From: Priapulus caudatus
Lineage: Eukaryota; Priapulida; Priapulimorpha; Priapulimorphida; Priapulidae
Reading direction: 5' to 3'
NCBI RefSeq assembly: GCF_000485595.1
Contig: NW_014577535.1
Location: forward strand, 19,557-72,445
DNA length: 52,889 nucleotides
Below, in pieces: positions 36,801 through 48,800 of the stretch. The translations under genes were made by a program, and so were the position numbers. How positions within the stretch are numbered: the first letter of the stretch is position 1; every line of letters starts with the position of its first letter. The notes beneath the pieces are model-generated. The model was not told the DNA's origin. It ran no database searches and saw only the letters and a list, made by a program, of their open reading frames with translations.

Positions 36801-39800
36801 AGTTTTTACTTCGTGACTACTAAGAAGTAAATCGTGTTCCAGCAATTCCTGTCAAACAAGTAGAACTTCACTGATAGTGCTCAATGAAATACTGAAATAC
36901 TGAGTATGCCTAATAAACACAAAGCTAATACTTTTATTAATAATGGAATAAATTGAACAAAATTAAGGGCCTGTTCAATTTGTCTAAGGGCCTGTTCAAT
37001 TTGTCTAAGGGCCTGCTAAATTCATGCCCTGCTCTAGGTTCTTTGGATATTTTCAGTTAAAATAGGTTAAAATTACACTATGTACATAAAAAGATGGTTA
37101 AATATTTATTCGAAATATTTTTTCTAATGTTTTAAAACTGACGGCTATATACCGTTGCTTACAACGATGGTGGCACCACTGGAAGCGCATCCATTGAAAA
37201 AGTTGTGCAAAGCAAAGAAGAGAAGGATTGCAATATATCTTAGAAATGACACAGTCACTTTCAGTTATAATATGGCCAAATTTGTCCTAAAATAAAAATC
37301 GGTTAAATAACAGTTAGGTATAAATATAATTTCACTTTTGTGATTAGCCCTCGGTCTATAACATGCAAAATGCATCGGGGGGGAAAAGCGCAACTTTGTC
37401 AGGGTGGCAGCACAATCGTGGGGTGTCATGTCAGCGCCCAAACTAAAAGATTTCGAAATTCACTGTTGTTTTATGACAAAGTTGAATGCGTGATTATAGA
37501 AATTTGTAGATATATACTATTATTTATGCACTTACTATGATAATATACTCTAAAATTCTAGGGGAAATTATCTCTTGAATCAAGTAAACTTAGTGCATTT
37601 CTGTACATCTAGTAGCACCAACAGGAGCAGCGAGGAAGTAGCAGCAGTAGTGCAACAGTATAAGTCGTAACAGGTGTAGCTACAGCAGACATAGAACTCC
37701 TAACATTTGAAGGAACAGTAGAATTAGTAGCACAAAAACCAATCTGTGAACAATAGTAGAACAAATCACAACATTTTCAATTACAGCTTTCACATTTTGC
37801 ACGCAGAGGTTCAAATAATCCTAATCAGTTGCCATAATCATATATATATAATAATAATAAATTATCATAACAAAGCTCAAGGAAGTGAAAGGAGAATATG
37901 ACATTATATCAGTGTTTTCTCTAAGATCAGGTTACCTCAAGCTTCTTTTTTTTCTTTTAATAAAAGACTAAACAGTAATACCCCTAAAGGCTGTGCCAGT
38001 GGTGAAAATAAAAGGTAGACAGCATGTCACATTCTTCTGTCAAAAGAATCATAGAATGGTCTCTCTCAGTGCTAATGCTGGCTAAATCTGGCTATGTGTT
38101 TGATATTGTACAGGCTTCCAGATACGTCGTAGGGCCTACTATTAGTACTACACAGTACCTGACATCGACAATGCGTGTCACTTTATTTTTTTAATGCCAT
38201 GTGGATTCTTTCTTATAAAATTATTTGCAAAGATCCTCACAAAGAGATTGTTTCGTTGTTCAATAAATAATAAAGCCAGTGTTAAGGTTTTATACAAATT
38301 TGATTTGATTCATTTCAAGTTACATTTCATATGGAAAATATATAAGAAGGCAAGAACACAATCACACACATGGCATGAAACAATCAGATTCACATGTACA
38401 TAAATCACAACATAAGCTCATTCCAACGATTAGTAGTAATAGTATGCAAAAAGTGTATGTAATATTCAAAAAGTAGTTTGTTGTAAAAAAAAAATGCACG
38501 TTAGAATTCATTTTAGCACGTAGATTTTTTAGGCACTCGCGATTTTTCACAAGTGGCTAAAATTGCGAAATTCATCCCCTGTATCATTGCTATTATGTTC
38601 GTTGCAAACATCACACTGATGGCTGTCCTCTTGCAAACTACTATACGCAGTGCTGCACAGTGTGTATCTGTTACACAACAGTTTTTCAACACTGTATTGC
38701 ATGCTATTGATTTTACTCGTACAGGTACTAGGCTCTACATAAAATATGACGTTGTGCGAACATTTAATGAGGTAGCAAAACCAAAATTAATAAGGGTACC
38801 GTTGCGGGTTGCATTCGTACAATGTGCACTGTGTTACCCACGGAAATGGACAAGTTACTATTACTATTCTACTGAGTTATGGCAGGGTCTTACCACTAAG
38901 TGTGCTTGGGCGAGCGAGTGATGAGAGCCATTACAAGGAGTTTTGCTTCTATCNNNNNNNNNNTTAGTAAACTAATTGTGCTAGTAAGGCTGAAGGGTCG
39001 TTGTCGTATCAGGTACTACAGATATGTACCCGAGGTACAATAGTATACACAAAGTTACCAGACTGTACTACAGAATGTACCCTAACCCTAACCCTAACGC
39101 TAAACATATACCTTATATAAAAATTAAACAATACTAGTGATGTCACGATCATCGATTATACTCGATCATCGGTTGAACAGTGGCTCGAACCAAGCGCTTG
39201 TTACAAAAATCCATAATCGATTTCATCATTTTTTTAATTTGAACAAGAAAACTTGAAAAGTTATGAGAATCAGTACATGGATTATACACACAGTATAAAC
39301 AGTGCAAAACAAACAGTAACAGGGCTAAACAAGCACATACATGCACACACGTACATGCACACGACGTTACGCACACGCAGGCATTCAACACCCCGATAAC
39401 CGATTGTAACCGATCATCAGTTACTCTGGTCCAACGATGATCGATTATGAAATTACAACCGATTGACAACACTACATAATACTAAACAACCTAAAACTAC
39501 CTCGGGTACATATCTGTAGTACCTGATACGACAACGACCCCATCTGCGCTAGTAAGTCGGCATGCCTAGCTGCATGTCTGAGTATGCAGAATTAAAACCT
39601 TATATTTATAACCAAATAACAAAATTAAAAAAATAAAAGGTAAATAACATAACCAATAATATCAGATATGAAGCCAATAATACAATTTACTACCAATAGC
39701 AGATTCACTGGCAACTATATCAAAATCATACAAATGATAATACACAAAAATGAGTGTGCAAGCGTGTGTGAGTGTGTGCATATATATCAGGAGTAGATAA

Positions 39801-42800
39801 TAGGGAATTAATTCCCTATTATCTACTCCTGTTATATATCAATAGTGAATAATCTATAATTTAGGTTATGAATTGCAGATTGTTCACCCTTGATGTGTGT
39901 ATTGTATGTGGGTGTGCGTGCATGCGTGCCTATGTTATGTATGTGTGTATTATGTATATATATATATATATATATATCATGCATAATGATATCCTATATT
40001 CTTCGTTTAGAAAGAAGCAGAAGGAAAACAAGGGAATAAGACAATGACTAAATAATATTAATAAGCAATAGTTTAAATTTATTGGTGAGAGCAATGGCAG
40101 GGAGGGAAAACGAACTGATAATAGATAGGAAGACAGAAAGAAAAACTGTTTAAATATGGAACATGATCTCATATTAGACTTAGGTGGTAGAGCCATTGTC
40201 ATTGACAAATATGTATATTTGTTTGGTTCTGACAGAATATTCAATATTGTCCAGCTTTTTAACCAGTGCCTGTATTTGTGACTGCTTGTCGTAGTAGCAA
40301 AGACATGCTTACAATCACATGCTGCTCATATGGTAGCTGCAATTATTTTATACAAATTCCCACTCCACCGAATCATTATGTTGATTCTTATCTTCAACAC
40401 GCCAGATGCAGGGAATGTGTTGGATAGGCTTTTTTGACATGATAGTTTGAAATGGATACTGTACATGTGCGCTTGTTATTACATTGTTACACAAATGCCA
40501 AAACATACATGCGTGAGGGATATAAAAAGGGCATGTTTATGTGTTGAAACCATTAAAGTCAAAAGAAATTGCAGACTATGAGACATTAAATCTAGATGGA
40601 TGGCAATGCTAAAGTGACCACTATTTGGCATTTTAATACATTTGTTGATACCTACGGTGTACTGTATGTCTACATTAACTTTATTTGGCACATACAAGCG
40701 TTCTCAAATGGCTTATTTTGTGCATATCCCTACCAGATGGGGTCTAAGATAAAATATTGCTTGTTTTCCTTTTACCGACCGACTCGCCAAAACACCGCTA
40801 CTCGACACATTTTATTGGCCGATTAAAACAAAACAAAAATTATTTCGTTTCGCCCCCAAAAAATCAAATTCGTTCTGCAAAAACATATACACATATACAC
40901 ATATACTGATATACAGTATACACATATACACATATACACATATACACATATACACATATACACATATATATACACAAAACAGAATATATAATACAATGTA
41001 TACATACACACATCTTGTCAAAACAAAATGAAAAAGATTTTTTACCTACCTACCTACTCTGTACCCTGAGAGGCGAGTAGGTAAAGGGGAAACAAACAAT
41101 TTTTTAAGGGTGGCCTGGCGTAATGGGAACTTTTGTGCATGCTGTTGTAGTGTATGTTCCTTACCCTTTGTGATGACCTTACCCCCCATATAGACTGCAC
41201 CTAGGGACATAAAGCAGATATGAGAATCTCCCGCAGATCCGCGGTTTCCCGCGTTTTTCACTTTCGAAAATTATCAATTTTCCAAATCGTTCAAATCTAG
41301 CTGTTGAGAAAACTGTAGGTGTACTGCCACCCGCGGACAGTAGAAAAATGCCCAGCGGCTAGTGATGCTCTTTTAGTGTCTGAGCTCGCTGTCCCGCGGC
41401 CGACAAATGTACTTATTATTCATTCGCGCACTGCGCGGCAATGCGCGCAAATGAACAAGCTAGTTTTCGAAATTTCTGTGCCTCAGAACGCATAGATCTG
41501 CAAGCATCTAATTTTTTTTTTAATTCCCCAGACCCCCGATAGTGCTTAGCACCTGCGGTGCGCAATATAGCGCGTTGCGCTATTCTACCAGTAAGTAGAA
41601 ATATATCCTGCGGATTTCGTCCGGGTCCGTTCTCATCTCTGATAAAGGTCAAGTGCTCCAGCCTCCATGATGTGCCCTGATAGACATGCTCTTATAGCCT
41701 TATATTTAAAGCAAAGATTTCTCATGTTTTTACCAAACGATTTCATATTTTCTCAACCGTTCTGATACCGGTACTCCTTGCATAACTTGAAATGTATATA
41801 GTAACTAAGGTTAACATGTTGTAGAACACTCGCACAACATTCTTTCCACCAATATGAGCACCGATCTACATTTTTAATTAGATTGTTTGCATATGTCAAC
41901 AAACCTATTATGTTATTTTTGCTCTCGTGAGACCGGAACCCTGTCTCTACACTAGGTTAATTACTATTGTTCACATTTCAAGATAGGTACCAGTATATAA
42001 ATATTAAATTTGCGTCACGTAACTACGTAAAAATTCCATTATCGTGAATCTGAACTAGCAGGCGCACGTTTGCTGTTCATCTGCTGTTTTACAGTCTATA
42101 ACAGCACAAATTAATGTGTTATTAATTGATTGATGTGTCTGCACTGTGTCTGGCGACCAGCTGGATTCTCAGTCTATGTTCTGTGTTATGAGTTGTAATT
42201 CAATGTAAGCAAGTGCGATGGTGTAACCTGTTTTGAAATTACTGTTGTAATTCTACGCACATTGCTGCCAGAGTAAAGATGACAGATTATCCTGGTAATA
42301 TCAGAAGTTCATAGTAGACGGCTAGTTAGATCTTTGAAAGAAGTCTATTCTTAGAAACCTTCAGTAATATTATTCGTTATAGATAAGGGAATATGTTTTA
42401 TTATATAGTATTCTTGTGGAAAAACATCTTTTTAATATTAGTACTTATAGTATTATAGAATTGATAAAGCAAACTTCATTTTAAATTCTATCAATTTCGA
42501 TTGACAACAATGATCTGGTAGCGACCGCTATACAAATGTCAATTGTCAGTACCAGCCACAGACCACTGCTGTATAGGTGGTACGGGCCATGCCTTCGTCA
42601 TGCAGTACTACTGACAAGCGTTTAAATTGTGCGTTCGATTTGCTTCCCCAAGTTAACCTGGGTCTACTCGGGCCAGCCCCAAATACGTACGATTTGGCAG
42701 TCACGTGGTATTTTTGCGTTACCCGGGTGAGGCCGAAGTAACCCTCTAGCCGAGCCGCTCACCTGGGAAAGTATCCCACAATTCATTGCAACGAAATCTT

Positions 42801-45800
42801 CAAAATCTTCAAAAATCAAAAATCTTCAAGCAGTAATGAAGCATGACTGTCGATGACTGCGTGTGTTTGCTCATTCTCAGATTTCATTAATAATAAGATT
42901 GCAATTGCTATTCTTTTTTCTTGTCACTGGCATCCATGATGATAATTTAATCCAGGTTAACCCAAAAACCGTTCGTTTATCTTCCCTAACCCAGATGCGT
43001 TCGATTTTTTACCCAGGTTAATCCAGGTGGCTCTGGGGAAGCAAATCGAACGCCCTAAAAGATACACTCAATGTTTTATGAAATTTCATTGATTTTTCAT
43101 TTTCATTCTTATTCGATAGCTAACACTAGGTGTCACCTCTGTACATGCTTATTTCTCCATATACCGATGGGAACTTCCAGAGCATGTTGATTGCCCGCAA
43201 CCCCGCATACATGTGTAGCAGGAGTAGATAATAGGCCCTATTATCTACTCCTGATGAGTAGTGAGCCATGGCCATTTAAACACACATTTACTGATGACGT
43301 CAGATATATGATCCAACCAGCCTGTTCACGGCAAAAACGGGTATTCATTATGCCAAAATCTATCAGACTATCAGCCTCAACCCTTCTATAGCCTTCAATA
43401 GTTGAAATTGCCATTCACAATATTTCACATACTTTCATACATTTCGCTCACAGGCAGTCGATCATTGTGAAAAATAGAAAATGGTGATTTCTCCGTTTGG
43501 ATTTCTGCTACAGCAGCCGATGTATAGATGGATATTTCTTAGTCATTACAACTCTGATTAATTTAGTGGGATACAACACCATAGAATTTTAGGGTATATT
43601 ATGATAGTAAGTGCATAAATAATAGTATATACCTACAAATTTCTATGATCATGCATTCACATTTGTCATTAAAGAACAGTGAATTTCGAATTCTCTATTT
43701 TTGGCCACTGACATGACACCCCGCGATTGTGCTGCCACCCTGACAAAGTTGCCCTATTTGCCGATTTATTTTTCACGTTACAGACCGAGGGCTAATTGCA
43801 AAAGTGCCATTATATTTATACCTAACTATTTAACAGAATGATATTTATTTTAGGACAAATTCGTTCATATTATAACTAAATCTAAAAATTGTGTATAAGA
43901 TATTGTAAATGTAATACTTCTTTTAAATTAATAAATAAGAAAGTTGCGATGCACAACTTTGAAAGCAGGTAGTCTAGTAGTGGTGCCACCGTCGTTGTAA
44001 GCAACGATACAGCCATTAGTTTTAAAACATTTAAAAAAAATATATTGAATGGATATTGATCAATGAAATTTGTACCGTAATTGAAACTTTTCAAAAAACT
44101 TTTCGTCCTGGAAGATTTGATGTTAGTGTTCCTGACATTAATTGCTTGCTATAGGCTATGTATGCGTCACGAGTGTATGTTCACATCGAACAATATAGTA
44201 AAATAAGAAGTATAATGCAGCAATTTAACCATAAAAAGTAAACAGAATTACTTATATTTTTATTTTTTAGTATTTACGGTGACGTAATCACTTTAAGTAA
44301 TAGAGGTGTTGTACCAGTCTAGAGCCACTACCTCACTCAATAAGATGCACTTTTGTCTTGTGGTTGCCGATTTCAAAGAAATTGTCGTTATACAATTGAT
44401 ACGGAGAATGTGGCAGCATTATTTGCTATTTTATATACCGTAACAGCATAAACCAGCATGGTAATTTTTATACTGGTGTAATCAGTAACGTGTTCGCTAT
44501 TAGCTGAAACTATATTTTGCTATATTTTTCTCGATTATGGAGAACTATGAAATAATTCATTTAATGTGCGCACACAGCACCAACATGCGTGCGATGTCTG
44601 AAGTGCTTGTGTGATGTTGCAGGATCCGCATGAGCTGCTGCGGTCCATCCAGAATCAGCTGATGAGACAGCCTGCTGGAAGTCCTCTAGACAGCAATCTG
44701 ATGGCTCAGATACAGACCCTCACAGAGCAGCTGGTGAAACAGGTGAGGCGTGCAGAGTGCCCCAGCAGAACAGGAGCCTGTTGTCAGAAACAAAATTAGT
44801 CTTAACACTAATATTTTCTCGTAGATCATCCACAGCACTTTGTTTCGTATTGTTATGAGGAAATCTGCTACGATTTTTCATTCAGGTAACTTTGCAGCGT
44901 TTCTGTCGACGGTCTGAGAAAAAAAGTTAACGTTAAGACTAATGTTAAGACTAGTTTTGTTTCTGACAACGGGCCCCAGGCTGCAACAGTGTATGACACT
45001 GAAGGCTATGACCATAGCGCATTTTTTATCAGTATATCAGCTATATGGGTTGAATTCGGGTCGGTGTTAGATCTGGAACCACTTAATCACTGTTCCCGTG
45101 TATCCGTGGCTTGATTGTGGAATCCTCGTGCAAGGCACGAATATAAATTAAAGGCACTTTTAATGTTAATGTACAAGATATGTAAACTTGCATCCAGGTA
45201 AAGGAATAACTTTTATCGACATTATGTTATAGTATGTTCTTATTTCTTACTATCATTGAAAGTTTTTGTAACACGGTTCTGCTTTGCTTTGCAGACACTA
45301 GACCAAAATGCAGGAGGAAGGTAAGCCGCGTACTGTGTTTTGTCTAACAACAAGCATTGTTTGAGAAATTACATCTGTCGAATACTGACGGTTTGATTCT
45401 GTGATCGCAACATGATACCGTGGTGCTGAATTCAGTGTTCTGTCATAGCGGGATTTTGTCCGACCCAGACCTGCTGAAACAGATACAGGACATCTCTAAT
45501 GCACTAATGGCGACAGAATCCGATGAAGCACCAGCTGTGACTAGCTACTCATCTGGCAGTGAGCAGGACGACAGGTTTGTGAAGCAGCGAGTGCAAATGT
45601 CATTCACGTGTCTCACTAGCTGTGAAACTTTCATTCTTCAAGCTGAACATGTTACTGTTTAATTCGATATGCTAGACTCTGCTGTTTGTCGGACCTGTGT
45701 GAATAATGGAACGTTGATGACATAAGACTATTAAAGACTAATGGCAAACATGGTAAGTTTGTGTATTGTAAAGGTAAAACAAATTTAAGCTGGCATTTCT

Positions 45801-48800
45801 GTTTGGCAGCTCACGGTCGTCAACTCCAAAACGCTACAGGGAGAGAGATAAGGAACGTTCAAGGAAGCATCTACCGGCAGTGAGAGATAGACACGGCTCG
45901 TGTAAGTCTATGGCTACTCGTGGCATCAACTACTTTGTTTTGATTGGCATAATGCATGATTACCGAACCTTGATTACCAAAGTTACCGATTTGCACTGAC
46001 TTCTTGAGAATGTCAAGAATATGTAAAATGTTAAAATAGTATTATATTAAACACCGATTGTATAGAATGGGATGTTCGTAACAATGTAAGCTCTAAGTAA
46101 GGATCAATTAAAATGTCTTGATTCATTAACATTCCATTTGCGAAGCACATTGTTCTGTTAGGGTTAGTTTTATGATCTAACTTGTTGGTGCAGGGTGTGA
46201 AATTAACGCGAGTCCGGGGTCAAATACTCCTTGATTTTCTGTCGGACTCCCTGATTTGACATATGCATGAGTCCGTGTGACTCCCTGAAAATTCTGCTAT
46301 ACTAACTAGTTCGTTCCAGAGCACGACCTTGCGGAATTGCCGTATTTTTTTCAGCAAATGTCCAAAGACATTTTGGCAGACATGCAACTGCATGAATCTT
46401 CAAAATAAGCACATGCATTATTGTTAATATCTTTGGTTTTGAACTTCAGGCTGAGGACTCCCTCTTTTTGAGGGCAGGGAGTCCGCTGGACTCCCTTGTT
46501 CAAAAGTTAATTCATAACCCTGTTGGTGCACCAACTTTTTTGGTTCTCAATTTTCTCCTATGACATGGTTGACTCATGTGTGTTTCAGTGTGCACGCGTA
46601 CGATCTGGGTGGGCCATCTGCGTCCGATCATCACGGATACAGAGTTGCAAGGCGAATTTGAGGAGTTTGGCGGAGTTGAATCGATTTTTGTAAGTATGCG
46701 CTGTATTTATCTCATTATTAACTGTTACTTAACAGCATGCTGCTTGAATAAGCGGCGCAGGAGTTCGGGTATCTCATTGGTAATCTCATCGTATTGCAGA
46801 TGATTCCTCCAAGAGGCTGTGCGTACGTTGTCATGGATAGACGAGAGGATGCGTATCGAGCCCTGCGTGCGCTTAGCAACGTGAAGCTGCACTCTTGCGT
46901 CCTCAAGGTGAGTGGTCTGCCAATTTGTCGAGTGCTCTGTGCTGTGTGTCTCTGCCTGTGAGCTTGGCTCGAGTTTTGCCAGGATAAATTGCTGCAATGT
47001 GAGCTTCTCGGACACTGCCATCGGCAGTTGCTGTGTGATTCACTGGGAAGTCACCATAGTGGCACTGCTAGAAATTTACGGCATATGTTGAAACTTGTGA
47101 AATTTGTATATGTAACAGCAAAGCTAGCAATATATGTTCTCTAGAGCCAAAACAACCCTCAGTTACTGCTACTCCTAGTTAGACGTCTAATGAACTGGTC
47201 ACCAAACGGGCAAACGAGCATGGTGTATTAAAGCAGACCGATTTGACAGATGGACTGGGCTCCAGGCAAAGGTGTGAAGTACGATGACAACTACCAGAAA
47301 TACTGGGATGTTGATCAAGGGGTATCGTACATCCCATGGAAGAAGCTGCCGACAGATCTGTCCGCACTGAATCTGATGAGTGAGGGCGCCATGTTTGATT
47401 TGGAAAGTCTGCCTCCACATCTGAAAAGTAAGGATTTTGGCACAGCGCAAAACGTGTCTTTATGTAATGTAGCACCGGGTTTTAGAGTGCCATGGCCCAG
47501 GTAGTAATTGCTGTAAGGCGGTCACCCCTTTCATGTGAGCAACTTGATGGCTCTTAAAACATTAACTCACTTGTAGGTGCGTTTGAGCAGCAGAAGCAAC
47601 CACTGGGTGCCATGTCGCAGCAAGATCTCATGAATATGGCTGCTGCTCAGGACCAAGACTTTGCAATGGGCGGCCACGGCATGCAAGGTGAGATGTTCTG
47701 TGCTACCTGGCTCAGTTTCGTTACATTCATTTTAGTTAAATTCACCTAGCAAGCGCGTTGTTGCGTTGCTGTGCGAAAGCGTTTGTTACCGTGTTAACTA
47801 ACGTCAAATCTCACGACGTTGCTGGTGATGATTCATTCTTTTAGCACGGCTAGTACTTGGAACATTTACATCAAATAGCTTTGCGTCAAATACTTGAATC
47901 GTATTCTTTGCTACAAATCCGTATGTGCACACGTCCTTTGAACGGATTGTAATTGCAGCTCCTCTACACATGTCTGGAGTGGGGCCTGGTATGATGCAAG
48001 CGAACCCAGCAGTCGCTCCAGACCTTCTAAACCAAGGCATGGTGCCTCCGTCATCGATGGGCGGCCCGAGGACCCTAACCCAAGTGCTCTCCGGCTGGGC
48101 GCAGAAGCAGGCCGGCTTCACGCCGCCGCCGGTGGTGATGCAGCCGCGCAGCATGATCGCGGTTGGCATGGCTCCACCGCCGGACATGCTGCAGCCACGC
48201 ATGCACGCGCCGGGCTCGGGCGGCCCCCCCGCTCATGTGCTGGGCCCGGGCGGCGGCGGCCCCGGTCCCGTGCCGCTCATGTCCATCAACACTATGCCGA
48301 CCGGCAGCGGCGGTGCGCCCAGCAAGCTCGCTCTGCTTGCTACACCGGGCGACGCGCTGCGCGCAGGACCTGCCGTCAACCAGCTGCCTCCGCAGACGCC
48401 TCCTATACAGGCCCCTCCCATGCAAGGTCCACCCATGCAGGGTCCCCCCATGCAGGGTCCACCCATGCAGGGTCCCCCCATGCAGGGGCCTCCCATGCAG
48501 GGTCCCCCCATGCAGGGTCCCCCCATGCAGGCGGGCCCGATGCGTGGAATGCTGCCGAGTCCGGCGCAGGTGCCGCCGTTTGGCAACGCGATGATGCTGC
48601 AGGATTCCGGCCCGTACGCGCGCGCGCCGGGTAACGTGATGCGCATGAACAGCGCAGCCGAGATGGACCAGCCGGTTGGTTTCCCACCACACGGGGGCAA
48701 CGCGCCGGGAAGCTGGCAGGAGGTGCCCGCGTGGCAGGAAGAAGGGCCCAGGTGGGGGCGAGGCGGAGGAATAGGAGGAGCCGACGGCAGAGGTGACCGC

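Larger units (their letters stand above)
19805..44622. other. SCAF intron 5, about 24.8 kb, repeat-packed
   Basis: Bounded by the exon 5 donor GTTAGT and the exon 6 acceptor TGTTGCAG. It contains most of the mobile elements in this window and both assembly gaps. I found no further SCAF exon and no host gene inside. Long stretches between the listed elements (about 32,230-32,820; 39,980-40,880; 41,000-42,620; 44,060-44,600) are AT-rich with nothing recognisable. Confidence 0.7.

Noticed and set aside
38553-38921. 122-codon plus-strand open frame with a hydrophobic start
   Set aside because: It begins with GTG inside a repeat-like TGGCTAAAATTGCGAAATTC stretch, has no domain, and lies in a repeat-filled intron next to a gap.
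16680-39100. TTAGGG/CCCTAA stretches as interstitial telomere or chromosome end
   Set aside because: Each is only two to four imperfect units and lies inside a TIR element of one family, so it belongs to the element.
36964-41000. CRISPR-like array from the 22-bp and 8-bp tandem repeats
   Set aside because: The units are in direct tandem without spacers, in an animal intron. They are ordinary tandem repeats.
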